DNA of 64,000 nucleotides from Leptotrichia massiliensis (GTDB lineage Bacteria; Fusobacteriota; Fusobacteriia; Fusobacteriales; Leptotrichiaceae): NCBI RefSeq assembly GCF_900104625.1, contig NZ_FNVZ01000005.1, positions 1,240,001 to 1,304,000 of the forward strand, read 5' to 3'. Shown piece by piece: positions 19,893 to 29,075 of this stretch (position 1 is its first letter; each line of letters starts with the position of its first letter). The notes under the pieces were generated by a model. It saw only the letters and a program-made list of their open reading frames with translations, ran no database searches and was not told where the DNA came from. The position numbers and the translations under genes were made by a program.

Positions 19893-19935
19893 AATCTTTT
19901 CCTCCTATCATTTTAATTTATTTTTTGATAAATCT

Positions 19936-19964
19936 ATTATAGCAGAAAAATAATCTAAAATCAA
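19936..19964 (-). promoter_or_regulatory. Predicted promoter of the arginine operon
   Basis: TTGATT (-35, 19959-19964) and TATAAT (-10, 19936-19941) on the minus strand are 17 bases apart. Transcription would begin near 19929, some 37 bases before the leader-peptide ATG and 270 bases before argC. Confidence 0.75.
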
Positions 19965-20030
19965 TATATCAAATATATAATTTTTAAATGTTATCATTAA
20001 TAAAATTAATCCTTTAGCTTTTATAATCTT

Positions 20031-20765
20031 TTATTTTACAATTTCAAAATCGACTAGTATCGGTAAATGATCTGAAAGCTGAGTTTGTATAACTGCATAA
20101 CTTTTTACTTTTATTTCCTTTGAACAAAGTATAAAGTCAAGTTCCCGCTTTGGATTCCAGCTCGGAAAAGTTGGCTCTTTCCTTATGTTTATATTTTGCA
20201 GGTTAGAAGCCTGTAAAAACATTTCAATTTCCTCTTCTCCCCAGAACACATTAAAATCTCCAGCGACTATAACTGGCTTTTTGCAGTTTTTCACAAAATT
20301 GTAAAGCTGTACAATCTGTTTCTGTCTCGTTTTACCACCAAGTGCCAAATGAACTAGAAACACCACAATATCTTCCGTTTCCACCTCAATAATCAATTTT
20401 TTCATTCCAATATCCAGATAATGAAATTCTTCCCGTAAAACAGCTTTTTTAGAAAGTAAGGCATTTCCCTGCTTTCTTACCATCGGGAATTTCATATAAT
20501 TAGAATCTTCCTCATATTTGTACTGATAAACATTATTATTTCTAGTAATTCTTCCAAGAAGCGTAGCCTGATTTCTGCTGTACATTCTAAACGAGCCAAG
20601 ATCAACTTCTACAAGTCCCACAATGTCAGGCTTATATTTATTAATAAATTTCCCAATTCGATAAACATGCCTTACAGAACGTCCCAAATACCCTCGCATA
20701 TGTTTAAACGGCTGATTCAAATATTTTCCAGTCCCGTATCGAATATTATACAAAAGAAATTTCAT
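20031..20765 (-). CDS. Endonuclease/exonuclease/phosphatase family protein
   Basis: A 244-residue protein with the four metal-site motifs of the EEP superfamily: the N-terminal Asn in LLYNIRYG, Glu in IVGLVEVD, GDFNVFWGEEE in the middle, and the C-terminal SDHLPILVDFE. There is no signal peptide, so it is probably cytoplasmic. The substrate could be DNA, a phosphodiester lipid or an inositol phosphate; sequence alone does not tell. It stands alone, with a GAGG site before the ATG. The 170-base gap upstream holds a fragment of a dispersed repeat. Confidence 0.85.
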   Translation of the reverse strand: MKFLLYNIRYGTGKYLNQPFKHMRGYLGRSVRHVYRIGKFINKYKPDIVGLVEVDLGSFRMYSRNQATLLGRITRNNNVYQYKYEEDSNYMKFPMVRKQGNALLSKKAVLREEFHYLDIGMKKLIIEVETEDIVVFLVHLALGGKTRQKQIVQLYNFVKNCKKPVIVAGDFNVFWGEEEIEMFLQASNLQNINIRKEPTFPSWNPKRELDFILCSKEIKVKSYAVIQTQLSDHLPILVDFEIVK

Positions 20766-20803
20766 TTCTCCTCACTTCTCTTTCCCATATTTACAAAATT
20801 ATA

Positions 20804-20850
20804 TTATAAACTCAAACCTATTTATAACAATTCCAGTTTAAAACAAAAGT
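20804..20850 (-). repeat. Dispersed intergenic repeat, partial copy (TTTGAGT family)
   Basis: Read on the minus strand this contains TTTTAAACTGGAATTG followed by TTATAAATAGGTTTGAGT. It aligns with part of the longer copies at 58636-58742 and with the right flank of the copy at 50822-50927. It is the shortest member of the family. Confidence 0.5.
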
Positions 20851-20938
20851 GGAAAACTAGACTCCATCTATAGGCAATCCATTGTTTTTTTTCACATCTT
20901 TAATCCAATTTTTAAGTTGAGTGATTAATACTGAATAT

Positions 20939-21583
20939 TTATTTTTTTACTATCCCAACTCCATCTCCAAACGGCAGCAGTACAAAATTATACTCTTCAT
21001 TCAACTTTTCTATAAACTCTTTGAGCCTTTTTACAATTGTCTTATATCTTTTTGGAATTTCTTCCTTATCTGCCGCAATCAGCCCACGAAACATGAGGTT
21101 ATCAATAAAAATAATTCCATTTTCATTGAGAAGTTCATAACTCATTTCAAAAAACTTCAAATACTGACCTTTCGACGCATCAATAAAAATAAAATCATAT
21201 TTCACATTCTTATCAAGTTTCGGAATTTCTTCCAAAGCATCTCCAAAAATCATCTTATTCTTTTCAAATAATCCAAGTTTCTTAAAATTTTCCATAGCTT
21301 TTCTATAACGAATTTCATCAATTTCCATTGTTGTCAAAAACCCGCTATTTTCATTAGCGAGTTGTGCCAAAAATAGCCCTGAATAGCCTGTCGCTGTACC
21401 AATTTCCAAAATATTTCGAGCCTTTATATTTCTAGCAGTAAAAATCATATAATTTAGCACTTCATCTGTAATAATCGGCACATTTTCATCTAAACTTTCG
21501 TTTTTTATATCCTGTATGATTTCATTTTTTATTTTAAACAAATTCTGTGCATATTTCGATGATTCTATAAAATTTTCTATCAT
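20939..21583 (-). CDS. SAM-dependent O-methyltransferase (YrrM/TrmR-like)
   Basis: A 214-residue class I methyltransferase of the caffeoyl-CoA / catechol O-methyltransferase-like family (PF01596). The SAM-binding loop is ILEIGTATGYSGLFLAQL, and the metal-binding Asp region is FIFIDASKGQYLKF, followed by IIFIDNLMFRG. Size and motifs match the bacterial tRNA 5-hydroxyuridine methyltransferase TrmR (formerly YrrM), which is the likeliest role, but small-molecule methylation remains possible. It lies alone. AAAAGGAAA precedes the ATG. Confidence 0.85.
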   Translation of the reverse strand: MIENFIESSKYAQNLFKIKNEIIQDIKNESLDENVPIITDEVLNYMIFTARNIKARNILEIGTATGYSGLFLAQLANENSGFLTTMEIDEIRYRKAMENFKKLGLFEKNKMIFGDALEEIPKLDKNVKYDFIFIDASKGQYLKFFEMSYELLNENGIIFIDNLMFRGLIAADKEEIPKRYKTIVKRLKEFIEKLNEEYNFVLLPFGDGVGIVKK

Positions 21584-21898
21584 AAATTTTCCTTTTTTCT
21601 TTTATTGTATATTGACATTCATTTAAAATTAAACCTCCAAAATTTTAGCGGCATGTTTATAATCTTTGAGTCAAATTTTAAACTATCTTTGCCATAGTCT
21701 AAATTTTTTTAGAAAAACCAAACACTTTATTCCCCTTTTTAAAATATACATTTTTTTATTCGCTTATAGGAAACCTTTCCTCCCCTTTGCTACGAATAGT
21801 TTCTAATAAATCCTGTATTTTAATAAAGAATAGCATTTTTGTGTTAAATCTAAAATTCCAGTTTTCAACTTTAATTTTTTATATTTTTAATTTAATAT
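21584..21898. other. Intergenic stretch without recognised features
   Basis: AT-rich sequence between the O-methyltransferase start and the pilC stop. I see no gene, RNA motif or convincing promoter in it. A six-codon reading frame preceded by GGAGG lies near 21625 on the minus strand but is too short to support. Confidence 0.5.
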
Positions 21899-22942
21899 TT
21901 ACAGCATTTCCCCCATTTTAAAAATAGGCAGCATAACTGAAAATACAATAAGCCCAATAATTACTCCGATAAAAATTATCGAAAGCGGCTCAAACATTTT
22001 TAAAAACCATTTTATTTTCTCGCTAACTTTTTCGTAATAAATTTCATTCAAATTAAAAAATGATATTTTCATTTCGCCGGTCTTTTCTCCAATTGCAAGG
22101 AAACTTACGTATTCATTATCAAAAAAAGTCGTATTTTTAAAGGATTTTTGAATACTCTCACCCTTTTCTATTTTCAAAATAATTTTTTTCAGTTCCTCAT
22201 TTAAAATATAACTTTTGGAATTTGTACACATTTTTAAGGATTGAATCAATGGAACATTGGCATCTGTCAGAGAATACATATTTCTTGTAAAATTCAATAT
22301 ACAAATATTTTTATACATTTGCCCAATCAGTTTCATTTCTAAAAAAATTTTTTCAAAATTCTTTTCATTTTTTCCTTTCCAATTTTTTAATCCAAAAAAT
22401 AAAAAAACTATGGCAATTAAAAGAAAAATACCATATTTATCCGTTATTTTACTAATATTTATCACAATTTGCGTAACTTTTGGCAATTCCTGACCAATAT
22501 CAGAATAAATTATCACAAATTTAGGCACTACAAATTTTAACAGTATGAATACAATAACCAATGCTGTAATTATAACTGTTACTGGATAAATGCTCAAATT
22601 TTTCACATCTTTTTTTATTTTCTGATTAAACTCGTACTTTTCATACAGATTCTTAAAGACTATTTCCAAATTTCCAGTTTCTTCCCCAATTTTAATCATT
22701 TCCATAAATTCCTTATTTACAGTAATCTTTGAAAAAGCCCTATGAAGAGAAACTCCCTTTTCAATCTGCTGTTTTGTGCGAATTATCTTACTTTTCAAAT
22801 CTCCACTATAATTCTGTGCAACTATTCCAAGTGTATCAATTAGCGAAATTTTGCCATTTAATAAATAATATACACTTTTTGTAAATGATAGCAAGTCTTT
22901 TTCACTAAGTTCATTTTCCTTGCTCTTTATAATACTTATCAT
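21899..22942 (-). CDS. pilC: Type IV pilus / type II secretion inner-membrane platform protein (PilC/GspF)
   Basis: The polytopic platform protein that meets the assembly ATPase. The 347-residue protein has two GspF domains: the first has GEETGNLEIVFKNLYEKYEFN and the second has AIGEKTGEMKISFFNLNEIYYEK, each followed by membrane helices (near residues 145-170, 190-210 and 315-340). The length is short of the usual 400 because the cytoplasmic N-terminal extension is brief. It is separated from the rest of the pilus cluster by a ROK kinase and hldA, all in the same direction. Confidence 0.88.
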   Translation of the reverse strand: MISIIKSKENELSEKDLLSFTKSVYYLLNGKISLIDTLGIVAQNYSGDLKSKIIRTKQQIEKGVSLHRAFSKITVNKEFMEMIKIGEETGNLEIVFKNLYEKYEFNQKIKKDVKNLSIYPVTVIITALVIVFILLKFVVPKFVIIYSDIGQELPKVTQIVINISKITDKYGIFLLIAIVFLFFGLKNWKGKNEKNFEKIFLEMKLIGQMYKNICILNFTRNMYSLTDANVPLIQSLKMCTNSKSYILNEELKKIILKIEKGESIQKSFKNTTFFDNEYVSFLAIGEKTGEMKISFFNLNEIYYEKVSEKIKWFLKMFEPLSIIFIGVIIGLIVFSVMLPIFKMGEML

Positions 22943-22982
22943 TTTAATTAACCCTCCCCTTTGATTAATTACAAATCAATTA

Positions 22983-23870
22983 TTATTTTCTGTTATTTTC
23001 CAACGCAATTTTCCCCAATGCGATTGATCCGACAAATCCTGCTTCATCCCCAAGTCCAGGATAAACAATATAGTCTTCAATTTTTTCTAAAATTTCATCT
23101 TTTTGAACATATCCATTTAAAAATTCCACCACATATTTTCTAATTAACGGGAACAATTGTTTTTGTTTCATAACTCCTCCACCCATAATTATTTTTTGTG
23201 GAGATAAAATTAAAGTGTAGTTTACAACAGCCTGAGCCAAGTAATATGCTTCCATGTCCCAAACTTCATCCCTATCAGCAAGTTCAAATCCTTTTTTACC
23301 CCATCTGTCCTCTATTGAAGGGCCTGCCGCCATTCCTTCCATACAGTCCTTATGGAAAGGGCATCTTCCTTCAAATTTATCGTCTTTATGTCTTTTCAAG
23401 AATATGTGTCCCATTTCAGGATGAGTCAATCCTTGAAGCATTTTTCCATCAACAACTGCTCCAGCCCCAATTCCAGTTCCAACAGTAATATACATAACAT
23501 TTTTCAAATTTTCTCCAGCACCCCACCAGCTTTCCGCAAGCGCCGCTCCATTTACATCAGTATCAAATTCCATTGGAACATCATAATGTTTTTTCAACTC
23601 TCCTATCAAATCATAATCGCTCCAGTAAGGCTTTGGAGTTTTTGTAATATATCCGTAAGTTTTAGAGCCTTTTACAGGATCAATCGGTCCAAAGCTCCCA
23701 ACACCCATTACATCAAATTCCTTGTCTTTAAAATATTCAATAACTTGTGCCATTGTTTCTTCAGGAGTTGTAGTTGGAATACTTACTCTGTCAATGATTT
23801 TTCCGTCTTCAGTTCCCAATCCACATATAAATTTTGTTCCCCCAGCTTCAACTGCCGCAATAATTGCCAT
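22983..23870 (-). CDS. ROK-family sugar kinase (fructokinase-like)
   Basis: A 295-residue ROK protein. It begins with AAVEAGGTKFICGLG (phosphate-binding loop), has GSFGPIDP and the catalytic region EFDTDVNGAALAESWWGAG, then YITVGTGIGAGAV. The zinc-binding loop is HPEMGHIFLKRH ... CPFHKDCMEGMAAGPSIEDRWG. These details match the Bacillus YdhR/GmuE-type fructokinase subgroup, so fructose or mannose phosphorylation is likeliest. It sits between pilC and hldA; sugar feeding into heptose synthesis is possible but unproven. AAGGAAG precedes the ATG. Confidence 0.85.
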   Translation of the reverse strand: MAIIAAVEAGGTKFICGLGTEDGKIIDRVSIPTTTPEETMAQVIEYFKDKEFDVMGVGSFGPIDPVKGSKTYGYITKTPKPYWSDYDLIGELKKHYDVPMEFDTDVNGAALAESWWGAGENLKNVMYITVGTGIGAGAVVDGKMLQGLTHPEMGHIFLKRHKDDKFEGRCPFHKDCMEGMAAGPSIEDRWGKKGFELADRDEVWDMEAYYLAQAVVNYTLILSPQKIIMGGGVMKQKQLFPLIRKYVVEFLNGYVQKDEILEKIEDYIVYPGLGDEAGFVGSIALGKIALENNRK

Positions 23871-23951
23871 AATTTCACTTCCTTTTCTTTTTAAATTTTT
23901 ATTTGTATTTTTTTATTTTAAAACACCTTTAAATTAAAGGACATTTCATTT

Positions 23952-24953
23952 TTATATATTTTTTAATATATTGTCATTATCCTTGTAAAATTCTATTATT
24001 TCATCTTGCGTTGCAGTAGCTGTTCCTATTTTTGCCACTACAATTCCAGATGCCATATTTGCAATTACCCCAGCCTCATACAAATCCGCTCCAGCACATA
24101 TCGAAAGTAAAAATGTCGATATAAATGTATCTCCAGCCCCTGTAACATCATAAACTTCCCTTGCCACAGTCGGTATCCTCTTATGTTTTGTTCTAAACAG
24201 CGAAACTCCCTCTTCACTTCGAGTAAGCACAACGCTGTCCAGTTTTAAATCATCCTTTAACTGAGCCATTTTTTCAGCAATTTCTTCCTCGCTCGTAAAT
24301 TTTTTCATTCCAAAATAATCCAAAATTTCTTTTCTATTTGGAGTCATTGAAGTTGCTCCAACATAATTTTTAAAATTCTGCGGTTTTGGATCAACCATTA
24401 CTTTTTTATTGTGTTTTTTTGCTATTTCTATAATTCTTTCTGATAAATGTTTTGTAAGCAACCCTTTATTGTAATCAGAAATCAATACTGCATCAATATT
24501 TTCAATGTTTTTTTCAAAGTTTTCCAAAAGTTGATTTTGAATATCTTCTGAAATATCAGCATCTTTTTCCCAGTCTAATCTAAGTAACTGTTGACCTTGT
24601 GACAAAACTCTGCTTTTAATAATTGTTGGACGTGTTTCATCCTTCACAATTCCAGCAGGATTCACATTTTTATCTTCAAGCTCCTTTATAAATTTTTCTC
24701 CATTTGCATCATTGCCAATTACTCCATAAACGAAAACTTTTGCTTCAAGCGAAGTCAAGTTATTCGCCACATTTGAAGCTCCCCCTAACACAAATCTTTC
24801 CTCTTCAATATTCACAATTGGAACAGGCGCTTCAGGAGAAATTCTGTTAACCTTCCCAATTAGATACTCATCTAGCATCATATCACCAATTACAGCTATT
24901 CTGACACTACTAAATTTTTTTATTATTTCTTCAAGCCTTTGAATTGAAATCAT
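23952..24953 (-). CDS. hldA: D-glycero-beta-D-manno-heptose-7-phosphate kinase
   Basis: A PfkB-family kinase that adds the 1-phosphate to heptose 7-phosphate in the ADP-heptose route to LPS inner core. At 333 residues it matches the N-terminal half of HldE. RIAVIGDMMLDEYLIGKVNRISPEAPVPI and the C-terminal DVTGAGDTFISTFLLS (anion hole and catalytic Asp) are typical. The cytidylyltransferase half is absent, so a separate hldC is expected elsewhere. It supports a diderm envelope. The gene lies within the pilus cluster, which may be coincidental. Confidence 0.88.
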   Translation of the reverse strand: MISIQRLEEIIKKFSSVRIAVIGDMMLDEYLIGKVNRISPEAPVPIVNIEEERFVLGGASNVANNLTSLEAKVFVYGVIGNDANGEKFIKELEDKNVNPAGIVKDETRPTIIKSRVLSQGQQLLRLDWEKDADISEDIQNQLLENFEKNIENIDAVLISDYNKGLLTKHLSERIIEIAKKHNKKVMVDPKPQNFKNYVGATSMTPNRKEILDYFGMKKFTSEEEIAEKMAQLKDDLKLDSVVLTRSEEGVSLFRTKHKRIPTVAREVYDVTGAGDTFISTFLLSICAGADLYEAGVIANMASGIVVAKIGTATATQDEIIEFYKDNDNILKNI

Positions 24954-25116
24954 TTTTATCCTTTCCTTAAATTCAAATTTATTAATTTACTGTTTTAAAT
25001 GATAATTTTAATTTTAGTCTTTATTTAATATTATACTACATATTTTGGAAATTTTCAGTATAATTTGTAAAGTTTTTCATTTGAACTGAAAAAAGTTTAA
25101 AATGATTATTTTTTTA

Positions 25117-26301
25117 TTAAGTTTTATCTTGAATTACTGCCTCAATTTCAATATAAATATCTCGCATTTCCCTATTAGTACGTCGATACTTAAACAGCGG
25201 ACCAATTATAGGAATTTTTGATAGTACTGGCACTCTTCTTATGGTTTCCTTGCTCACATCCTGCTTTAATCCTCCAATAAAAGTTGAGCCACCGTTATTC
25301 AACGTAATTGTTGTTTTTGTCTGATTCTTTTGTTTAGCTCCAGAAGACGTATTATAGCTTGAGGTCAGCTTAAAATTACTTATTTCTGTATCAATTTTAA
25401 GCAGAATTTTCTTTATTCCATTAATTTTTCTAATTTCAGGATTTATCCTAAATACTATACCTGCTTCAGAAAAAATTGGCTCTACATATTCTGTATCTTT
25501 CTTTGTAGTCTTTTTTTCTCCAACAAGAACTTCCTCTGTAACCTTTAATTCTCCTTCCTCATTTTCCATAATCATAAGTGTCGGCATTGCTTCTATCCGT
25601 ATATCTCCATTTTCCTTCAGCAAGTTAAAATCTATTCCTAAAAATCGCCCTCCTTTTGAAAAAATTGACGCAATCGAAACTTCTCCATTCAAAAATTTTG
25701 CCACTAGATTATCCTTAGTCGCATTAGAATTATTACTATTTATGCTCCAGTCGATTCCAAGCCGCTCAAACAAATTTGAGCTTGTATCAATTATAGTTCC
25801 CTTTATTATAATCTGCTCCTTTTCCTTATCCAGCGACTTTATAATCCTTTTCATCTCCTCAACTTTACTCTCATCTCCACTAAAAATTACTTTATTATCA
25901 ATTCCAATAACTTCAAATCCAAAAAATCCATTAAGTGCCTCGGTAATATCCTTTACATTTCTATATTCCAAGTCAACTTCCCCAGTTTTCTTTTTAACTT
26001 CCTTTACAGTCTGCTGTGCGTTATTCTGATTCTGTCCCTGATTCTTATTTTCCTCTTTTTTAGTTACAGGATTATTATCTTTATTATGCTTTTTATTACT
26101 ATTTTTCCCCTTATTATCACTATTTTCCTTTTTTTCAGCCTGCACTTTCTTCGGAACTTCATAAATAAATATTTTTTTAGCATTTTCCACATCGCTCTTA
26201 TTCACATAATCAGCCGCTTTCGCTCCAAAAATATTACTCAAAGCAAGCAAAAAAGCCAAAAAGCAAACAATTAACAATCTGTAACTTCTCTTTTTTTTCA
26301 A
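25117..26301 (-). CDS. Short secretin of a type IV pilus / type II secretion system
   Basis: An outer-membrane pore protein with a signal peptide (KKKRSYRLLIVCFLAFLLALSNIFGAKA). A Lys/Asn/Gln-rich linker runs to about residue 105. One short N-domain follows (VDLEYRNVKDITEALNGFFGFEVIG), then the secretin core ending VPVLSKIPIIGPLFKYRRT, which is diagnostic. At about 394 residues it is far smaller than PilQ or GspD, with fewer N-domains. The start is probably TTG at 26301, 8 bases after GGGGA; another TTG at 26322 is possible. No pilotin is recognised nearby. Confidence 0.82.
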   Translation of the reverse strand: MKKKRSYRLLIVCFLAFLLALSNIFGAKAADYVNKSDVENAKKIFIYEVPKKVQAEKKENSDNKGKNSNKKHNKDNNPVTKKEENKNQGQNQNNAQQTVKEVKKKTGEVDLEYRNVKDITEALNGFFGFEVIGIDNKVIFSGDESKVEEMKRIIKSLDKEKEQIIIKGTIIDTSSNLFERLGIDWSINSNNSNATKDNLVAKFLNGEVSIASIFSKGGRFLGIDFNLLKENGDIRIEAMPTLMIMENEEGELKVTEEVLVGEKKTTKKDTEYVEPIFSEAGIVFRINPEIRKINGIKKILLKIDTEISNFKLTSSYNTSSGAKQKNQTKTTITLNNGGSTFIGGLKQDVSKETIRRVPVLSKIPIIGPLFKYRRTNREMRDIYIEIEAVIQDKT

Positions 26302-26331
26302 AATTCTAATCCCCACTTTCAAATATGTGAT

Positions 26332-26898
26332 TTATGCAATTTTCCCTTTATTTTCAGCATTAATTTTCTTTTTATCCGTGACTTTCTCTATAAAGCCAAG
26401 CGAAATTTTAAATCCATCGCTCGTAAGTTCCATAAACATTTTGGAAGTATCAATATATTTTCTGCTTTTATTTACAAAATAAATAAACTTCCCAAAATCA
26501 TTAAGACTTCCGTACATTGTAAAATGAATATATTTAAGTCTGTATCCATTGCGTTCCCACACATTTTCCGACTTTGAGATTTCCTTCATTTTAAGCCCGC
26601 TGTCATGCGAAAACACATAAATCATCTTTTTAAATTCAGATTCATTTTTTATCGACAAAAACGACAATCTTTGAGTCAATGCCAATATTTGATTGTATTC
26701 TCCCATAATTCTTTCACGTTCTGACTTTTTCTCCTCCACTACATCTACAATCTTACTTTCCAGATTCCTTTTATTCTCAATCAAAATCTTCCTGTTACTC
26801 AAAACTTCCTTATACTTCCCATACTTTTTATTAATATTCACCATCATAAAAACAATCCCAGCCAAAAGTATTAATATTTTCAAATTCAATTTTATCAT
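26332..26898 (-). CDS. PilO/GspM-like inner-membrane assembly protein
   Basis: A 188-residue protein with one N-terminal membrane helix (LKILILLAGIVFMMVNI), then a coiled coil (KEVLSNRKILIENKRNLESKIVDVVEEKK) and a small alpha/beta domain. This is the architecture of PilO and GspM. Sequence identity to named members is low, so the call rests on layout and on position between the PilM/N-like gene and the secretin gene. ATG has GGAAG upstream. Confidence 0.65.
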   Translation of the reverse strand: MIKLNLKILILLAGIVFMMVNINKKYGKYKEVLSNRKILIENKRNLESKIVDVVEEKKSERERIMGEYNQILALTQRLSFLSIKNESEFKKMIYVFSHDSGLKMKEISKSENVWERNGYRLKYIHFTMYGSLNDFGKFIYFVNKSRKYIDTSKMFMELTSDGFKISLGFIEKVTDKKKINAENKGKIA

Positions 26899-26996
26899 TT
26901 TATTTCTTCCTATATTTTTTTATTCAATCAAAAAAACTTCAAGTTTCGATTATTTACCTAAAATCCTAAATCTATTTAATTTTTACACATTTCATT

Positions 26997-28406
26997 TTAA
27001 AAAGACTCAACCACATATTCAAAAACAGTCGCTGTATCATTATCCTTCAAATACCCCAATTCAGAATTCGGATATTTTCTCAAAATATTATTCTCAAATC
27101 TCTCAAAATTATTAAAATTCTCCATCTCCCCCTGGACAGTCCACTTTGTATTCTCATAATTAATTTTCGTATAACCAATACCATTTTTACTATTTTCAAC
27201 TAAAAATTTTATAACTGAATAATATTCTCTCCTTTTTATCGCTCCATCAATTTCACGAAGTGTGGCAAGCTCCTTTGAATAATCTGGAATTTCCTCAGCC
27301 TTCTTATTTAAATAGTCCTTTTCCAGCGATTTTATCTCCTTCTGAATAATTTCATTTTCAACAGTTTTTTTCTGAAGTGGAATTGAATTATAAATCCCAA
27401 AATACGCAATGATACAAATTCCAGCAATAACAACATCAGAAAATCTTATATTTTTTACGCTCTCTTTATCAAAAATTGCCGTTTTCTTCACAAAATCAGG
27501 ACTATCCGAAAGTTCAGCCCCTGTAAATATAACTTTTACATCATTTTCTCCACTTCCAACAACTATCATATCTCCAAAATCAAAGTTTTCAAAATCATTC
27601 ACATCCTCAGTTTTCAACTCAATTTTTTCCACTTCAGCAATTTTCTCATTCTCAATCAAAATTCTAAGGCTATTTTCTTCCCCAATCTGTAAAATCTCTA
27701 TTCTATCACTTTTATTCCCTGACTTTACACCATTATCAAAAATTTCTTGATTATCACTACTCTCTTCATTTATATCAATTTCCTCTATTTCACCAAAATT
27801 TCTATCAATATCTGAATTTTCAATAATTCCTGTTTCCTGGACACTTTCAAAATTTCCTAACACATTCTGAAAATTTTCTTCATTTCTAAAAAAATTATTT
27901 TCATTTTCAAAATTTTCACTCTGATTTATTTCAAAATTTCCGTCCTTATAATAATTATAAACAGCATCAAAATCTATTTTCAGCTCCGAAATTACCATAG
28001 AATATTTTTTCAGACAATTTTTTACTTTATTAATCTCCCTTTTATCCAAATAAATATCTAAAAATTGATTTTCCAAATGATTTATAACGAATTTTCTATT
28101 CACTAAATTAATCTTTTTCTTTAAAATTTTCGAAATATCTTCCAAATTTACAGACTTTTTCTCTACCTTTTCAACATTATTTTCTTTTTTATCAGATTTT
28201 TCCACATTTTCTCCAAAATTACTAAATAAAAAATATGAAAAATGTAAAATTACAGTTACTTTCGTATTTTTTTCAGTCTGATTTTCCTCAATAAACGATT
28301 CTAAAGCCATTTCTAGTTCCTGATTTTCAAAAAAATATATTTCTTCGTTAAAATATATATAAATCTTATTTTTACTTCTTATATATATTTTTATTCTGTC
28401 TCCCAT
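26997..28406 (-). CDS. PilM/PilN (GspL)-like inner-membrane protein
   Basis: A protein of about 469 residues, acidic and Asn/Glu-rich in its first 320. One transmembrane helix (DVVIAGICIIAYFGIYN, near 326-342) is followed by a coiled coil and a C-terminal ferredoxin-like part. The cytoplasmic half, with TVILHFSYFLF and FLDIYLDKREINKVKNCLKKY, vaguely resembles the actin-like fold of GspL or PilM, so this may be a PilM-PilN fusion. The long low-complexity middle (residues 150-300) is unusual. The ATG at 28406 has GGGGGAG almost adjacent, so the start is uncertain. Confidence 0.6.
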   Translation of the reverse strand: MGDRIKIYIRSKNKIYIYFNEEIYFFENQELEMALESFIEENQTEKNTKVTVILHFSYFLFSNFGENVEKSDKKENNVEKVEKKSVNLEDISKILKKKINLVNRKFVINHLENQFLDIYLDKREINKVKNCLKKYSMVISELKIDFDAVYNYYKDGNFEINQSENFENENNFFRNEENFQNVLGNFESVQETGIIENSDIDRNFGEIEEIDINEESSDNQEIFDNGVKSGNKSDRIEILQIGEENSLRILIENEKIAEVEKIELKTEDVNDFENFDFGDMIVVGSGENDVKVIFTGAELSDSPDFVKKTAIFDKESVKNIRFSDVVIAGICIIAYFGIYNSIPLQKKTVENEIIQKEIKSLEKDYLNKKAEEIPDYSKELATLREIDGAIKRREYYSVIKFLVENSKNGIGYTKINYENTKWTVQGEMENFNNFERFENNILRKYPNSELGYLKDNDTATVFEYVVESF

Positions 28407-28459
28407 CACTCCCCCTTTAATATTTTATCTTATTTCTAAGTATTCCATTTTGAACAGTT

Positions 28460-29059
28460 CTATAAAAAACCTGATTCCAAAACCTTCATTTCCACTTCCA
28501 GCGAACTTAATCTCCTAAACTCTACCTTTTCCTGAAACAATATTTCTTCATTCAAAATTTTCCTTGCAAAAATAACTTTCAATTCACTATAAACCTTATT
28601 TTCTTCAAGCGGTAAATAATGTTCATTATCATTGCTGTCCTTTACAGATTTTATCATGTAATTTCCTATACTTTCAGTTTCTTTTGGTAAAAAAACTAAG
28701 TTTTTTATCTCAATAGTCTGTCCATTTTTTTTAAGAATGCTGTCAAAATACCGTTCCTTCTTATCTAGCGAAACTCTATTCCCATCAAATAAAATCCCTT
28801 TATTCAAAATTCGTTCTATATTCTGATTTTCCTTCTGTATCAAAAATTTCTTCTCAACATTATTTTCCTTTTGGCTTTTCAAAAACACCATTTCCTTTTT
28901 TTGTCGCACATAGTAAGCAAAATTAATTGAAAATGCTGAAATTATTGACAAAATTACCAAAACATAAACAAGGCTAGCCCCCTCATTTCTTTTTTTTATA
29001 TCCTTATTTTTTCCACCAAGTCTTATATTTTTCAATAACCTAAAATATCTATTCCCCAT
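28460..29059 (-). CDS. PilX/GspK-like minor pilin
   Basis: About 199 residues. A basic leader ends in NEG, followed by ASLVYVLVILSIISAFSINFAYYV, a type III-like pilin helix in which the usual Glu at mature position 5 is replaced, as in GspK-class proteins. The rest has short strands and no recognised domain. The start at 29059 is chosen because GAGG lies about 9 bases upstream; an in-frame TTG at 29074 overlaps that site. It follows the previous minor pilin in a tightly packed run. Confidence 0.65.
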   Translation of the reverse strand: MGNRYFRLLKNIRLGGKNKDIKKRNEGASLVYVLVILSIISAFSINFAYYVRQKKEMVFLKSQKENNVEKKFLIQKENQNIERILNKGILFDGNRVSLDKKERYFDSILKKNGQTIEIKNLVFLPKETESIGNYMIKSVKDSNDNEHYLPLEENKVYSELKVIFARKILNEEILFQEKVEFRRLSSLEVEMKVLESGFL

Positions 29060-29075
29060 TATCCAAAACCTCAAT

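Noticed and set aside
19685-19929. T-box riboswitch ahead of the arg operon
   Set aside because: No T-box sequence (the conserved GGNACC-type bulge) or specifier loop could be found; the translated leader peptide explains the region better.
21600-21640. Six-codon ORF with GGAGG upstream of the O-methyltransferase gene
   Set aside because: Too short, with a poor spacing of 11 bases, and no regulatory RNA structure follows it.
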